A DNA stretch of 64,000 bases from Pseudomonas duriflava. GTDB lineage: Bacteria > Pseudomonadota > Gammaproteobacteria > Pseudomonadales > Pseudomonadaceae. The position numbers and the translations under genes were made by a program. This document shows positions 11,891 to 22,197 of the stretch, in pieces. The stretch covers positions 32,051-96,050 of the forward strand of contig NZ_VLKY01000014.1 in assembly GCF_007830155.1 (NCBI RefSeq), in the 5' to 3' direction. The notes under the pieces were generated by a model. The model had not been told where the DNA came from and searched no databases. It saw only the letters and a program-made list of their open reading frames with translations. The stretch's first letter is position 1. Each line of letters starts with the position of its first letter.

Positions 11891-12739
11891 ATGAGTTTAA
11901 GCTCTATTGAGGCCCGGTTATCATGTGGTAACCGGGTACTTGACCTTAAAAAGCCCCATGTTATGGGGATTCTTAATGTAACTCCTGATTCCTTTTCTGA
12001 CGGTGGCCGCTTCAATTCTCTTGATGCGTCTCTGTGGCATGCGGATGCTATGGCAAAAGCAGGTGCTACTTTAATTGATGTAGGTGGCGAATCTACGCGT
12101 CCAGGTGCTCCTCCTGTCAGTGTTAGTCAAGAGTTGGAGCGAGTCATTCCTGTCGTAGAGGCGATTGCGCGCAGAATTGACGTCGTTATTTCTGTGGATA
12201 CCTCTGCGCCTGAGGTTATAAAGGAAAGTGCAAGAGCTGGGGCTGGGCTGATCAATGATGTGCGTGCCCTGCGTAGATCAGGGGCTCTTGAGGCTGCAGC
12301 GCAAAGCGGTTTGCCTGTCTGCCTGATGCATATGCAGGGTGAGCCGCAGACAATGCAAAAGGATCCTCGCTATGATGATGTAGTTGAGGGGGTTGTAGGT
12401 TTTCTGCGTGAAAGAATCCAAGCCTGCGAGGTTGCTGGTATTGCTAAATCTCAAATCGTTCTTGATCCTGGATTTGGTTTTGCAAAGACCTTAGAGCATA
12501 ACCTAACGCTGTTTAAGCGACTGTCCGAGCTTATAACGCTGGGCTTTCCTCTCCTAATAGGTGTTTCACGCAAAAGCATGATTGGCGAAGTATTGGCAAA
12601 GCCGGTAGATGAACGCCTGTATGGCAGTCTGGCCTTGGCTGCATTGGCCCTTGTGAAAGGTGCCAGCATTATTCGAGTGCATGACGTGGCTCAAACAGTT
12701 GATATTGTCAAAATGATTTCTGCAGTAGAGCAGGCATAA
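11891..12739 (+). CDS. folP: Dihydropteroate synthase
   Basis: Condenses p-aminobenzoate with the pterin pyrophosphate in folate synthesis; it is the sulfonamide target. It has 282 residues with a TIM-barrel fold. The two signatures are clear: GILNVTPDSFSDGG near residue 26 and LIDVGGESTRPGA near 61. Further on are the conserved DPGFGFAKT and GVSRKSMIG, with the pterin-binding Lys/Arg region. The spacing ftsH-6 bp-folP-15 bp-glmM indicates one operon, as in E. coli and pseudomonads. Confidence 0.97.
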   Translation: MSLSSIEARLSCGNRVLDLKKPHVMGILNVTPDSFSDGGRFNSLDASLWHADAMAKAGATLIDVGGESTRPGAPPVSVSQELERVIPVVEAIARRIDVVISVDTSAPEVIKESARAGAGLINDVRALRRSGALEAAAQSGLPVCLMHMQGEPQTMQKDPRYDDVVEGVVGFLRERIQACEVAGIAKSQIVLDPGFGFAKTLEHNLTLFKRLSELITLGFPLLIGVSRKSMIGEVLAKPVDERLYGSLALAALALVKGASIIRVHDVAQTVDIVKMISAVEQA

Positions 12740-12754
12740 AGCAGGCAAATAAGA

Positions 12755-14092
12755 ATGAGTAGAAAGTACTTTGGTACCGATGGCATTCGCGGTCGTGTCG
12801 GGGAGTCTCCTATTACGCCAGACTTCATGCTGAAGCTCGGCTGGGCGGCTGGCATTGCCTTTCGTAGCCAAGGTGTTTGTCGGGTTTTGGTGGGTAAGGA
12901 TACGCGTAACTCAGGTTACATGTTCGAGTCTGCTCTTGAGGCTGGCCTATCGGCGGCAGGGGCTGATGTTATGTTGCTTGGACCTATGCCTACGCCTGGC
13001 ATTGCTTATCTAACGCGTACCTTTCAGGCTAATGCCGGTATCGTAATTAGTGCTTCGCATAATCCCTATTACGATAATGGTATTAAATTCTTTTCGGGTG
13101 CTGGGAAAAAGCTTCCTGATGAGATTGAGTTGATGATTGAGGAGTTGCTTGACGATCCAATGACAGTAGTCGACTCGGCTCGTATCGGAAAGGTCTCTCG
13201 CATTAATGATGCTGCAGGGCGTTACATTGAGTTTTGTAAAAGCAGCGTTCCGGCGGGAACGAGCCTTGCTGGTCTGCGGATAGTTCTTGATTGTGCTCAT
13301 GGCGCTACTTATAAAATTGCTCCAAGTGTCTTTCGTGAGCTGGGGGCGGATGTCTTTTCTATAGGTGTGCAGCCTGATGGTTTGAATATTAATAAAGATA
13401 GCGGCTCTACCCATCTAAACGCTCTTCAAAAAACAGTTCGGGATCGCCACGCGGACCTTGGAATTGCCTTTGATGGTGATGGTGATCGTGTGTTAATGGT
13501 TGATCACACGGGAGCTGTGGTAGATGGTGATGAGTTACTTTTCCTTATTGCTAAAGATCTAAAGCAGTGTGGGTGTCTGGAGGGTGGGGTGGTCGGTACC
13601 CAGATGAGTAACCTTGGCCTTGAATTGGCCTTGGCTGATCTTAAGGTGCCGTTTGTGCGAGCCAAAGTGGGGGATCGATATGTTATGGCTGAATTACAGG
13701 AGCGTAATTGGTCATTGGGCGGAGAGAACTCAGGTCATATCGTCTGTAAGCAATTTACCACCACAGGGGATGCCATTATTTCTGCCTTGCAGGTATTAAT
13801 GGCGCTTAAGCGCTCTGGGCAAAAGCTTGCAGAAGCTCGTAAGTCTTTGCGGAAATACCCTCAAGTATTGATTAATGTCCGTTATTCTGGAGATGTTGAT
13901 CCGCTTGGACATTCTGATATTCAAGCAGCCTGTTCTGAAGTGACGCAGCATATGGCCGGTAAAGGGCGTGTGCTTTTGCGAAAATCAGGTACTGAGCCGT
14001 TGGTGCGCATTATGGTTGAGGGGGACGATGAGCGGCAGGTTAAGGGATATGCAGAGTCGCTGGCAAAATTAGTAGCTGAAGTATGTGCTTGA
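12755..14092 (+). CDS. glmM: Phosphoglucosamine mutase
   Basis: Interconverts glucosamine-6-phosphate and glucosamine-1-phosphate for UDP-GlcNAc, hence peptidoglycan and LPS synthesis. It has 445 residues. The start [13 protein letters not shown] is diagnostic. The phospho-serine loop [15 protein letters not shown] (Ser about residue 101), the metal-binding DGDGDR, the sugar-binding GGENSGH and the C-terminal phosphate-binding [10 protein letters not shown] are all present. It is the third gene of the ftsH-folP-glmM operon. Confidence 0.98.
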   Translation: MSRKYFGTDGIRGRVGESPITPDFMLKLGWAAGIAFRSQGVCRVLVGKDTRNSGYMFESALEAGLSAAGADVMLLGPMPTPGIAYLTRTFQANAGIVISASHNPYYDNGIKFFSGAGKKLPDEIELMIEELLDDPMTVVDSARIGKVSRINDAAGRYIEFCKSSVPAGTSLAGLRIVLDCAHGATYKIAPSVFRELGADVFSIGVQPDGLNINKDSGSTHLNALQKTVRDRHADLGIAFDGDGDRVLMVDHTGAVVDGDELLFLIAKDLKQCGCLEGGVVGTQMSNLGLELALADLKVPFVRAKVGDRYVMAELQERNWSLGGENSGHIVCKQFTTTGDAIISALQVLMALKRSGQKLAEARKSLRKYPQVLINVRYSGDVDPLGHSDIQAACSEVTQHMAGKGRVLLRKSGTEPLVRIMVEGDDERQVKGYAESLAKLVAEVCA

Positions 14093-14158
14093 TTTTACTT
14101 GCCAATCTTTTTCGTCTTGGATAATATCTGTGCCCACTTCGCTCCCTGAGGCATTAGC

Positions 14159-14917
14159 ATGCGCAAACCTTTGGTTGCTGGTAACTGGAAGATGCACGGT
14201 TTACGTGCTGACATAGTTGAGCTAGTCGATGGCCTAAACAAGGCCGATTTGCCGGATGATGTAGAGGTTGCAGTTTTTCCGCCTTTTATTCATGTTGAGC
14301 GTGTTGTCGGTGCGTTGTCGAGAAGCGATATAAAGGTCGGTGCGCAAGATTGTGCTATCCAGCCAGGTCAGGGAGCGTTGACTGGTGAGGTTTCCGCAAG
14401 CCAGTTGCGTGATTTAGAGTGTAAGTACGTGTTGGTGGGTCACTCTGAGCGCCGCTTGGTGTTAGGTGAGAGTGATCAGGTGATTTGTGATAAGTTTGTT
14501 TCTGCTCAAAGTGCTCAGATGATCCCGGTTTTGTGTGTGGGTGAAACACGTGAGCAGCGAGAGGCGGGGGAAACGTTTGAGGTTGTTAGAGAGCAGCTTG
14601 GTGCTGTAATCGATGCCTTGGGCGTGCAAAGTTTAGTGTCGGCTGTTGTGGCTTATGAGCCGGTTTGGGCGATAGGTACGGGGCTGACTGCGACTCCGGA
14701 TGAGGCGCAGGCGGTGCATGCTGAGATTCGTGCATTGCTATCTGGTTATAGCAAGGATCTGGCTGAAGAAATCAGAATTTTGTATGGTGGCAGTGTAAAA
14801 GCTACTAATGCGGCTGAGCTTTTCGGTATGCCAGATATAGATGGTGGGCTAGTGGGTGGGGCCTCCCTGAATGCAGATGAGTTCAGCACGATTTGTCGTG
14901 CTGCTGGATGTAAATAA
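14159..14917 (+). CDS. tpiA: Triosephosphate isomerase
   Basis: Glycolytic/gluconeogenic isomerase of dihydroxyacetone phosphate and glyceraldehyde-3-phosphate. It has 252 residues. Catalytic residues are visible: Asn/Lys in AGNWKMHG, His in VGHSERR (about 95), Glu in [11 protein letters not shown] (about 167), and the phosphate loop [10 protein letters not shown]. The stop TAA shares one base with the secG ATG (TAATG), so the two are probably translationally coupled. Confidence 0.98.
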   Translation: MRKPLVAGNWKMHGLRADIVELVDGLNKADLPDDVEVAVFPPFIHVERVVGALSRSDIKVGAQDCAIQPGQGALTGEVSASQLRDLECKYVLVGHSERRLVLGESDQVICDKFVSAQSAQMIPVLCVGETREQREAGETFEVVREQLGAVIDALGVQSLVSAVVAYEPVWAIGTGLTATPDEAQAVHAEIRALLSGYSKDLAEEIRILYGGSVKATNAAELFGMPDIDGGLVGGASLNADEFSTICRAAGCK

Positions 14918-15300
14918 TGGTAGAAACTCTGGTAGTTGTCGTACATTTGCTGGTAGCGTTAGGGCTGGTTGTGCTGGTTCTGCTGCAGCAAGGTAAAGGT
15001 GCGGACGCTGGTGCTTCTTTTGGTTCGGGTGCCTCTGGTACGGTATTTGGAAGCCAAGGTTCTGCTACCTTTTTGAGTCGTTTTACTGCTATACTGGCCG
15101 CGGTTTTTTTTGCGACTAGTGTTGGTTTAGCTTATTTTGCTAAAGAGCAGGCTTCAGGTATGAGTGATGTTGGGCTTCCTAGTCCAGCGGCTATTCAAAG
15201 TCCAGAAGTTAAAAAGCCTGTTGTTAGTGATGATGTACCAATGACGCAGCAATCTTCGGGTAGTAATACCCAAGGTGATGTGCCAGGTACTCAGAAGTAA
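14917..15300 (+). CDS. secG: Protein-export membrane protein SecG
   Basis: Small subunit of the SecYEG translocon. It has 127 residues with two hydrophobic helices (about 4-22 and 52-72) separated by the conserved [15 protein letters not shown] loop. A longer hydrophilic, Ser/Gln/Pro-rich tail follows, of the kind variable between species. It overlaps tpiA by one base. The tRNA-Leu gene begins 23 bases after its stop, as in other Pseudomonas. Confidence 0.95.
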   Translation: MVETLVVVVHLLVALGLVVLVLLQQGKGADAGASFGSGASGTVFGSQGSATFLSRFTAILAAVFFATSVGLAYFAKEQASGMSDVGLPSPAAIQSPEVKKPVVSDDVPMTQQSSGSNTQGDVPGTQK

Positions 15301-15323
15301 GTTTGCGTTGATAGTAAGTTTTT

Positions 15324-15409
15324 GCCGAAGTGGTGGAATTGGTAGACACGCTATCTTGAGGGGGTAGTGGCCAACGGCTGTATGGGTTCGAGTCCCATCT
15401 TCGGCACCA
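15324..15409 (+). tRNA. tRNA-Leu (anticodon GAG)
   Basis: An 86-base class II tRNA with CCA encoded. The acceptor arm GCCGAAG pairs with CTTCGGC. The anticodon stem CTATC/GGTAG holds the loop TTGAGGG, giving anticodon GAG (reads CUC/CUU). A long variable arm and a T loop GGTTCGAGTCC follow. It lies 23 bases after secG and may be co-transcribed with it. Confidence 0.96.
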
Positions 15410-15448
15410 AATTTAGACATCATAAAGGGTGTCTTGAGCGTAAGTCGA

Positions 15449-15477
15449 TTGACCATTTGTTCTGGTTTTCGTATAAT
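15449..15477 (+). promoter_or_regulatory. Sigma-70 promoter for the initiator tRNA
   Basis: TTGACC (15449-15454) and TATAAT (15472-15477) are separated by 17 bases, which is near-consensus. The tRNA begins 15 bases after the -10 box. The initiator tRNA is thus probably transcribed independently of secG and tRNA-Leu. Confidence 0.85.
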
Positions 15478-15492
15478 TATGCTCAGTTTTGA

Positions 15493-15569
<77 letters not shown>

Positions 15570-15579
15570 GTTAATAAAT

Positions 15580-15603
15580 AGCCCCTTTATAGGGGCTTTT
15601 TAT
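15580..15603 (+). terminator. Terminator after the tRNA genes
   Basis: The stem AGCCCC/GGGGCT with loop TTTATA is followed by TTTT, starting 11 bases after the tRNA CCA end. Confidence 0.85.
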
Positions 15604-15646
15604 TAGCTAAACAGTCTGGCTACGCGTTCTTGCGGTAGCCACAAGG

Positions 15647-15671
15647 GATGGGCGTTATCGCCCATTTTTTA
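15647..15671 (+). terminator. Second terminator, upstream of rimP
   Basis: The stem ATGGGCG/CGCCCAT with a short loop is followed by TTTTT. It lies 28 bases before the rimP start, so it either backs up the tRNA terminator or attenuates transcription into the rimP-nusA operon. Confidence 0.75.
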
Positions 15672-15698
15672 TTTGCATAGCATGCGTGAGGCAACCAG

Positions 15699-16157
15699 GT
15701 GTCGAGCAAGCTAGAACAGTTGCAAGTCATGCTGGCCCCCGTCATCGAAGCGCTTGGCTATCAATGCTGGGGCGTCGAGTACATTTCTCAGGGCCGGCAT
15801 TCACTGCTCAGAGTCTATATCGATCATATCAATGGCATCCTGGTTGAAGACTGTGAAAAAGTCAGTCGTCAAGTAAGTGGTGTTTTGGATGTAGAAGATC
15901 CGATACCAGGTGAATATACACTTGAGGTTTCTTCTCCAGGTATGGATCGACCACTTTTTACCCTTGAGCAGTTCGCTGCGTTTGCCGGAGAAGTGGTCAA
16001 GGTAAAGCTTCGGTCGCCCTATGAAGGGCGCCGCAATTTTCAAGGCCTGTTGCGCGGTGTAGAGGAGCAAGATGTAATCGTTCAAGTTGACGATCATGAA
16101 TATTTGCTGCCCATCGAGTTAATCGACAAGGCCAATGTCATTCCCCGATTTGAGTAA
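15699..16157 (+). CDS. rimP: Ribosome maturation factor RimP
   Basis: Assists 30S subunit assembly. It has 152 residues with a GTG start preceded by GAGG. The N-terminal alpha/beta domain ([21 protein letters not shown]) and the signature [20 protein letters not shown] are clear. An Sm-like C-terminal domain follows (about residue 92 on). It is the first gene of the nusA-infB operon in gammaproteobacteria; nusA starts 47 bases later. Confidence 0.96.
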   Translation: MSSKLEQLQVMLAPVIEALGYQCWGVEYISQGRHSLLRVYIDHINGILVEDCEKVSRQVSGVLDVEDPIPGEYTLEVSSPGMDRPLFTLEQFAAFAGEVVKVKLRSPYEGRRNFQGLLRGVEEQDVIVQVDDHEYLLPIELIDKANVIPRFE

Positions 16158-16204
16158 AGCGCAAATCCGCGGATCCCAAAGGATTGCGACAGGCGAGGCG
16201 TACG

Positions 16205-17686
16205 ATGAGTAAAGAAGTTCTACTGGTAGTGGAATCCGTTTCTAACGAAAAAGGCGTTCCGCCCGGCGTGATTTTTGAGGCATTGGAATTGGCCTTGGCT
16301 ACTGCTACTAAAAAACGTTTCGAGGAAGATGTAGAGTTACGTGTGGCAATTAATCGCCACAATGGCAGCTACGAAACGTTTCGGTGCTGGAAGGTAGTCA
16401 AAGATGAAGACTTCGATAATCCTGCTGCGAACCTGACGCTAGACGAGGCGCAGGAGATTAAGTCAGATGCCAAAATAGGCGACATAATCGAAGAAAAAAT
16501 AGAGTCGATAGAGTTCGGTCGTATCGCTGCTCAAACTGCCAAGCAAGTGATTGTGCAGAAAGTTCGCGAAGCGGAGCGTGCCCAGATCGTTGATGCTTAT
16601 CGTGAAAAGGTAGGTGAAATCATTTCTGGGACTGTAAAAAAGGTCACACGTGATAATGTTATTGTAGATTTAGGCAATAACGCCGAAGCCCTGTTAGCTC
16701 GTGACCAAATTATCCCGCGGGAGAACTTTCGGGTTGGCGTTCGGGTGCGTGCCTTACTTAAGGAAATTCGTACGGAAAATCGTGGGCCTCAATTAGTTTT
16801 GTCACGTACGGCTCCGGAAATGTTAATTGAACTTTTCCGTATTGAAGTGCCTGAAATAGCCGAGCAGTTAATCGATGTTATGGCAGCCGCCCGAGATCCA
16901 GGTTCTCGAGCCAAGATTGCCGTGCGTTCCAAGGATAAGCGCATTGACCCTCAGGGCGCTTGCATTGGCATGCGGGGCTCCCGTGTCCAGGCTGTTTCCG
17001 GAGAGCTAGGGGGCGAGCGGGTAGATATCGTACTGTGGGATGACAATCCTGCTCAGTTCGTAATCAATGCCATGGCTCCTGCTGAAGTGGCTTCGATTAT
17101 TGTCGATGAAGATACACATACTATGGATATTGCCGTAGCAGCTGACAATCTGGCTCAAGCCATTGGACGCAGCGGGCAAAATGTACGCTTGGCAAGTCAG
17201 CTGACTGGCTGGACGCTAAATGTGATGACTGAAGAAGACATCATGGCCAAGCAACAAGCCGAAACGGGCGGTATCCTTCAGCAGTTCATTAACGAACTGG
17301 ACGTCGATGAGGAATTGGCCCAAGTATTGGTTGAAGAAGGCTTCACTTCATTAGAAGAGATCGCCTATGTCCCCATGGAAGAAATGCTCAATATTGATGG
17401 TTTCGATGAAGATATCGTTAATGAGCTGCGAAATCGGGCTAAGGATCGCCTATTGACGCGTGCCATCGCGACGGAAGAACAGCTGGCTGATCAACAGCCA
17501 GCCGAAGATTTGCTGGGTCTCGAAGGCATGACAGAAGAACTCGCGCTTGAGCTCGCTAAGAAAGGCGTTGCCAATCGTGAAGATCTAGCCGAGCAGTCGA
17601 TTGACGACCTGCTCGATATCAAAGGCATGACCGAAGAGCGTGCCGGCAAGTTGATCATGGCTGCTCGCGCTCATTGGTTTGAATGA
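16205..17686 (+). CDS. nusA: Transcription termination/antitermination protein NusA
   Basis: RNA polymerase-binding elongation factor acting in pausing, termination and rRNA antitermination. It has 493 residues from the ATG at 16205 ([19 protein letters not shown]). It has an N-terminal RNAP-binding domain, an S1 domain ([21 protein letters not shown], about 135-200) and two KH domains ([21 protein letters not shown] and [16 protein letters not shown]). Two acidic C-terminal AR repeats of about 50 residues follow. An in-frame upstream codon at 16184 would add seven basic residues and is unlikely. Confidence 0.97.
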   Translation: MSKEVLLVVESVSNEKGVPPGVIFEALELALATATKKRFEEDVELRVAINRHNGSYETFRCWKVVKDEDFDNPAANLTLDEAQEIKSDAKIGDIIEEKIESIEFGRIAAQTAKQVIVQKVREAERAQIVDAYREKVGEIISGTVKKVTRDNVIVDLGNNAEALLARDQIIPRENFRVGVRVRALLKEIRTENRGPQLVLSRTAPEMLIELFRIEVPEIAEQLIDVMAAARDPGSRAKIAVRSKDKRIDPQGACIGMRGSRVQAVSGELGGERVDIVLWDDNPAQFVINAMAPAEVASIIVDEDTHTMDIAVAADNLAQAIGRSGQNVRLASQLTGWTLNVMTEEDIMAKQQAETGGILQQFINELDVDEELAQVLVEEGFTSLEEIAYVPMEEMLNIDGFDEDIVNELRNRAKDRLLTRAIATEEQLADQQPAEDLLGLEGMTEELALELAKKGVANREDLAEQSIDDLLDIKGMTEERAGKLIMAARAHWFE

Positions 17687-17712
17687 GCGGTGCAGCCTGA
17701 GGAGATGAGTGC

Positions 17713-20295
17713 ATGACGCAAGTCACGGTGAGAGAACTGGCCCAGACGGTCAATACACCGGTTGAACGCCTGCTGCAGCAAATGCGTGAAGCGGGCCTGT
17801 CCCATAGTAGCGCGGACCAGGTAGTAACTGATAATGAAAAGCAGAAGCTTCTGGCCCACCTGAAGGGTAATGTCAAGCTGGACGAACCTAGTAAAATTAC
17901 GTTACAGCGAAAAACTCAAACGACATTGAAGGTTGCAGGTAGTAAAACCGTCAATGTTGAGGTTCGTAAGAAAAAGACCTATATGAAGCAAAGCCCTGCT
18001 GAATTGGCAGCAGCGCAGCAAAAAGAGTTAGAAGCCCAGCGTGCTGCCGAAGAAGCGGCGCGTGTTAAAGCTGAAGAAGAAGCCCGTCAGCGTGCTGAAG
18101 AAGAAGCACGTCTGAAGGCAGAAGAAGACGCACGTCTCAAGGCCGAAGAAGAGGCGCGTCAGCAAACTGCTGCGAAGGCCACAGTGCCTACGACAGAGAC
18201 GGCGGTCACTACAGCTGTGAAAACCAAGCCCGAGGAAATCGTGGAAGAAGTGGTTGCAGAAAAACCGGCGCCCGCAGCTGTTGAAGCGGCCGACCGCAAG
18301 CGTGAAGAGCCTCGTCGTGTCGCTCCAGTAGCAAGCAAGCGTGATGAGGACGAGCGTCGTGATCGTAAGCACGCCCAGCATCGTCCTTCGTTGAAAGAGA
18401 AGGAAAAAGTTCCTGCTCCACGTGTCGTTCGTGCCAGTGGAGGCGACGATGAGGAGGAGGGCTTTGGCCGTCGTGGTGGCCGGAACAAGTCCAAGCTCAA
18501 AAAGCGTAATCAGCACGGATTCCAGAATCCGACAGGACCCGTAGTGCGCGAAGTGATACTGGGCGAGACTATTACCGTTGCCGAGCTGGCTCAGCAAATG
18601 TCTGTTAAGGCAGCTGAAGTCATCAAGTTCATGTTCAAGATGGGCTCTCCGGTTACTATTAACCAAGTACTAGATCGCGAAACTGCTCAGTTGCTTGCCG
18701 AAGAGCTTGGTCATAAGGTCAAGCTAGTCAGTGAAAATGCGCTTGAAGAGCAATTGGCCGAGTCGCTGAAGTTTGAAGGCGAAGAGGTACATCGAGCGCC
18801 TGTAGTAACAGTTATGGGACACGTGGACCATGGCAAAACCTCGCTGCTTGATTATATTCGCCGCGCCAAGGTAGCTGCTGGAGAGGCAGGTGGGATTACC
18901 CAGCATATCGGTGCGTATCATGTTGATACGGATCGTGGCATGGTTACTTTCCTGGATACGCCTGGCCACGCAGCCTTTACTGCAATGCGTGCCCGTGGCG
19001 CTCAAGCGACTGACATTGTTATCCTGGTTGTGGCTGCAGATGATGGCGTTATGCCTCAAACCGAAGAGGCGATTCAACATGCTAAGGCGGCAGGTGTTCC
19101 AATTGTCGTTGCGGTTAACAAGATTGATAAGCCCGATGCCGATCCGGATCGCGTGAAGCACGATTTGGCTGGTCGTAACGTTATTCCCGAAGAATGGGGT
19201 GGCGATACGCAGTTTGTTCATGTGTCTGCCAAGGCGGGTACTGGCGTCGATGAACTGCTTGAGGCCATTCTCTTGCAGGCTGAAGTTCTAGAACTGACCG
19301 CAACTCCTTCAGCTCCTGGGCGTGGTGTTGTTATTGAGTCCCGCCTGGATAAGGGTCGTGGTCCTGTAGCTACGGTTCTGGTTCAGAACGGTACCCTGCG
19401 CCAGGGTGATATGGCATTGGTTGGCGTGAATTATGGCCGTATCCGCGCCATGCTTGACGAAAACGGCAAGCCGATCAAGGAAGCCGGACCTTCAATCCCT
19501 GTTGAAATTTTGGGTCTGGATGGTACACCAGAGGCCGGTGATGAACTTACTGTGCTGACAGATGAGAAAAAGGCCCGTGAAGTTGCCTTGTTCCGTCAGG
19601 GTAAGTTCCGAGAGGTCAAGCTGGCGCGGGCTCAGGCAGGTAAACTCGAAAACATCTTCGAGAACATGGGGCAGGATGAGAAAAAGACCCTAAATATTGT
19701 TCTGAAGTCAGATGTCCGCGGGTCTTTAGAAGCGCTACAAAGCTCTCTGAATGGCCTTGGTAATGACGAAGTACAGGTGCGAGTTGTAGCCGGTGGCGTC
19801 GGTGGCATTACGGAAAGTGATGCAAACCTTGCTCTAGCCTCTAATGCAGTCCTGTTTGGCTTCAACGTCCGCGCTGATGCTGGCGCACGTAAAATCGTTG
19901 AACAGGAAGGCCTAGATCTACGTTATTACAACGTTATTTACGACATCATCGAAGATGTAAAGAAAGCTCTCACTGGGATGCTGGGCAGCGATGTCCGTGA
20001 AAATATCCTAGGGATTGCCGAAGTTCGTGATGTGTTCCGCTCGCCAAAATTTGGTGCTGTTGCTGGTTGCATGGTTGTCGAAGGTATAGTGCACCGTAAT
20101 CGCCCAATACGTGTCCTGCGTGAAGATATTGTTATCTTCGAAGGCGAACTTGAGTCGCTGCGTCGTTTCAAGGACGATGTGGCTGAAGTTCGTGCCGGCA
20201 TGGAGTGCGGTATCGGCGTCAAGAGCTATAACGATGTGAGGGTTGGCGACAAGATCGAGGTCTTCGAGAAAGTTGAAGTTGCTCGCTCGCTATAA
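17713..20295 (+). CDS. infB: Translation initiation factor IF-2
   Basis: GTPase that brings fMet-tRNA to the 30S subunit and promotes subunit joining. It has 860 residues. The N-terminal IF2 domain ([19 protein letters not shown]) leads into a highly charged linker with imperfect [14 protein letters not shown] repeats (about 110-150). A second IF2_N motif follows near 290. The G domain carries G1 GHVDHGKT (about 368), DTPGH and NKID. Domains II-IV complete it. Shorter internally initiated forms, as in E. coli, are possible but I see no decisive internal ribosome-binding site. Confidence 0.98.
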   Translation: MTQVTVRELAQTVNTPVERLLQQMREAGLSHSSADQVVTDNEKQKLLAHLKGNVKLDEPSKITLQRKTQTTLKVAGSKTVNVEVRKKKTYMKQSPAELAAAQQKELEAQRAAEEAARVKAEEEARQRAEEEARLKAEEDARLKAEEEARQQTAAKATVPTTETAVTTAVKTKPEEIVEEVVAEKPAPAAVEAADRKREEPRRVAPVASKRDEDERRDRKHAQHRPSLKEKEKVPAPRVVRASGGDDEEEGFGRRGGRNKSKLKKRNQHGFQNPTGPVVREVILGETITVAELAQQMSVKAAEVIKFMFKMGSPVTINQVLDRETAQLLAEELGHKVKLVSENALEEQLAESLKFEGEEVHRAPVVTVMGHVDHGKTSLLDYIRRAKVAAGEAGGITQHIGAYHVDTDRGMVTFLDTPGHAAFTAMRARGAQATDIVILVVAADDGVMPQTEEAIQHAKAAGVPIVVAVNKIDKPDADPDRVKHDLAGRNVIPEEWGGDTQFVHVSAKAGTGVDELLEAILLQAEVLELTATPSAPGRGVVIESRLDKGRGPVATVLVQNGTLRQGDMALVGVNYGRIRAMLDENGKPIKEAGPSIPVEILGLDGTPEAGDELTVLTDEKKAREVALFRQGKFREVKLARAQAGKLENIFENMGQDEKKTLNIVLKSDVRGSLEALQSSLNGLGNDEVQVRVVAGGVGGITESDANLALASNAVLFGFNVRADAGARKIVEQEGLDLRYYNVIYDIIEDVKKALTGMLGSDVRENILGIAEVRDVFRSPKFGAVAGCMVVEGIVHRNRPIRVLREDIVIFEGELESLRRFKDDVAEVRAGMECGIGVKSYNDVRVGDKIEVFEKVEVARSL

Positions 20296-20316
20296 CCTAC
20301 GCACGTAAAAGTCACG

Positions 20317-20357
20317 AGCTGGAAGTCGTTTAAAGCGGCTTCCAGCTTCGTCTTTTA
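20317..20357 (+). terminator. Hairpin between infB and rbfA
   Basis: The stem AGCTGGAAG/CTTCCAGCT is followed by TCGTCTTTT. It is a weak terminator or processing site inside the operon, 29 bases before rbfA. Confidence 0.6.
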
Positions 20358-20385
20358 ATGACGTGTGGCTGTTGAGAGAACGAAC

Positions 20386-20766
20386 ATGGCAAAAGATTAC
20401 AGCCGTACTCAGCGCATTGGTGATCAGATGCAGCGTGAGTTGGCATCTCTGATTCACCGTGAAATCAAAGATCCTCGTCTTGGGATGGTTACCATCACAG
20501 GGGTGGACGTTACGCGTGACCTGGCTCATGCCAAGGTCTTCGTTACGATGCTAGGTAAAGACTCAGCTGAAGATATCGCTCAGAACCTTAAGGTCTTGAA
20601 AGACGCTGCGGGATTTTTGCGTCAGCAGCTAGGCCGGACAATGAAACTCCGTAGTGTTCCTCAATTGCATTTTCATTACGATGAAAGTATTCGTCGGGGC
20701 GCGGAATTGTCGGCCCTGATTGAGCGCGCCGTAGCTGAAGACCGGCATCACGAGGGTGAGGAATAA
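20386..20766 (+). CDS. rbfA: Ribosome-binding factor A
   Basis: Cold-inducible 30S maturation factor acting on the 5' end of 16S rRNA. It has 126 residues from the ATG at 20386 ([19 protein letters not shown]). The KH-like fold signature [20 protein letters not shown] and the C-terminal [14 protein letters not shown] are present. An upstream in-frame start at 20365 adds seven residues and lacks a better ribosome-binding site. truB starts four bases after the stop. Confidence 0.96.
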   Translation: MAKDYSRTQRIGDQMQRELASLIHREIKDPRLGMVTITGVDVTRDLAHAKVFVTMLGKDSAEDIAQNLKVLKDAAGFLRQQLGRTMKLRSVPQLHFHYDESIRRGAELSALIERAVAEDRHHEGEE

Positions 20767-20769
20767 GGT

Positions 20770-21684
20770 GTGGCCCAAGTAAAGCGAATTCGTCGCGCCG
20801 TCAACGGAATCCTGGTGCTCGACAAGCCGCGAGGGCTCAGCTCCAATGCTGCCCTGCAAAAGGTTCGCTGGTTGTTAAATGCTGAAAAAGCAGGGCATAC
20901 CGGCAGTTTAGATCCACTCGCTACGGGGGTATTGCCCCTTTGCTTTGGAGAGGCGACAAAATTTTCCCAGTATCTGCTTGATGCAGATAAGGGGTACGAG
21001 ACGGTAATGCAATTAGGTGTCACCACAACAACAGGTGATGCTGAAGGCGAAATACTTGAGCGAAGACCGGTTATGGTCAATGCTTCGCTCATTGAAGATG
21101 CATTACCAAGGTTTCGTGGTGATATAGAACAAGTTCCACCCATGTACTCCGCGTTAAAGCGTGATGGTCAACCACTATACAAACTGGCACGTGCTGGAGA
21201 AGTAGTGGAGCGCGAAGCGCGTTCTGTTACTATTGCTCGCCTTGAGCTAGTTGCATTAATAGATGATCGCGCCACGTTAAATGTAGCATGTAGCAAGGGA
21301 ACTTATGTTCGTACCCTAGTAGAAGATCTAGGGCAGGTTCTCGGCTGTGGTGCCCATGTTGCTGAATTGCGCCGTACCCAGGCAGGGCCCTTTACCCTGG
21401 CCCAAAGCATCAGCCTTGAAACATTGGAAGAGGCTCATGCACAAGGTGGGTCGGAAGCGCTGGACGCTTTGCTGCTTCCTGTGGACAGCGGTCTTGAGCA
21501 TTGGCCTCTGTTACAATTAACTGAGCACAGCGCTTATTATTGGCTGCATGGTCAGCCTGTGCGGGCCGCCGATGCTCCTAAGTTCGGCTGGATGCGGGTG
21601 CAGGATAATAACGGTCGCTTTATCGGAATCGGTGAAGTAACTGAAGACGGGCGTATTGCGCCTCGTCGACTGATTCGGTCGTGA
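20770..21684 (+). CDS. truB: tRNA pseudouridine(55) synthase TruB
   Basis: Makes pseudouridine 55 in the T loop of tRNAs and acts as a tRNA chaperone. It has 304 residues with a GTG start. The catalytic Asp lies in [18 protein letters not shown] (about residue 46). The RNA-binding YEVRxxG-like and [19 protein letters not shown] stretches follow, as does [15 protein letters not shown], with a small C-terminal PUA-like extension. It forms a tight pair with rbfA. Confidence 0.96.
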   Translation: MAQVKRIRRAVNGILVLDKPRGLSSNAALQKVRWLLNAEKAGHTGSLDPLATGVLPLCFGEATKFSQYLLDADKGYETVMQLGVTTTTGDAEGEILERRPVMVNASLIEDALPRFRGDIEQVPPMYSALKRDGQPLYKLARAGEVVEREARSVTIARLELVALIDDRATLNVACSKGTYVRTLVEDLGQVLGCGAHVAELRRTQAGPFTLAQSISLETLEEAHAQGGSEALDALLLPVDSGLEHWPLLQLTEHSAYYWLHGQPVRAADAPKFGWMRVQDNNGRFIGIGEVTEDGRIAPRRLIRS

Positions 21685-21738
21685 GGCCGATACGAGGGTG
21701 GCTGTCAACAGGCGCGGTCATTTCTCTTTCTTGAAAAC

Positions 21739-21764
21739 GAGGTAATTCCTCGGCCTGTTACCTC
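21739..21764 (+). promoter_or_regulatory. rpsO leader hairpin next to the ribosome-binding site
   Basis: The inverted repeat GAGGTAA/TTACCTC is followed directly by AAGGAG and then the rpsO ATG at 21778. In E. coli, S15 represses its own mRNA by binding structure at this site. Position and pairing fit an autoregulatory leader, but the structure is not shown to be the S15 site. Confidence 0.5.
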
Positions 21765-21777
21765 AAGGAGCCCTATC

Positions 21778-22047
21778 ATGGCACTGAGCGTTGAAGAAAA
21801 AGCCCAGATCGTTAACGAGTACAAGCGCGCTGAAGGCGACACCGGTTCTCCGGAAGTGCAGGTAGCTCTGCTGTCCGCCAACATTGACAAGCTGCAAGGC
21901 CACTTTAAGGCCAACGGTAAGGACCACCACAGCCGTCGTGGCCTGATCCGCATGGTTAACCAGCGTCGTAAGCTGCTGGACTACCTGAAGGCCAAGGACA
22001 CCTCTCGTTACAGCGACTTGATCGGTCGTCTGGGTCTGCGTCGTTAA
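21778..22047 (+). CDS. rpsO: 30S ribosomal protein S15
   Basis: Primary 16S rRNA-binding protein of the platform. It has 89 residues, the exact family length, starting [15 protein letters not shown]. The signature from [21 protein letters not shown] to [19 protein letters not shown] is intact. AAGGAG lies 7 bases before the ATG. A terminator separates it from pnp. Confidence 0.98.
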   Translation: MALSVEEKAQIVNEYKRAEGDTGSPEVQVALLSANIDKLQGHFKANGKDHHSRRGLIRMVNQRRKLLDYLKAKDTSRYSDLIGRLGLRR

Positions 22048-22057
22048 TGACGATGCG

Positions 22058-22116
22058 AGCTGGAGGCTAGCAGCTCAGAGCTGGGGGTCGGTACATGCCG
22101 GCCTCCAGCTTTTTTG
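22058..22116 (+). terminator. Terminator between rpsO and pnp
   Basis: The stem AGCTGGAGG/CCTCCAGCT, with a long, itself structured loop, is followed by TTTTTT. In E. coli the rpsO-pnp intergenic region is an RNase III processing site; the long paired stem here could serve similarly. Confidence 0.8.
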
Positions 22117-22197
22117 CTTCAGGCATCCCGAGATTGCGTAGGGTCCGATTCCCACCACTCTCACAATTTCCCCAAGGCAATACAAGAAGGAAATACT

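Noticed and set aside
18050..18170. Short tandem repeats (GCTGAAGAAGAAGC type)
   Set aside because: They encode the [10 protein letters not shown] repeats of the IF-2 linker, a normal feature of infB, and are not a mobile or CRISPR repeat.
18028..18666. Long minus-strand open frame opposite infB
   Set aside because: Antisense to the Glu/Ala/Arg-rich IF-2 linker. Its Phe/Leu-rich product is what the complement of such repeats would give.
22114..22197. N-terminal extension of pnp
   Set aside because: It starts at the end of the rpsO terminator, while the GTG at 22198 has a good ribosome-binding site and matches the family start.
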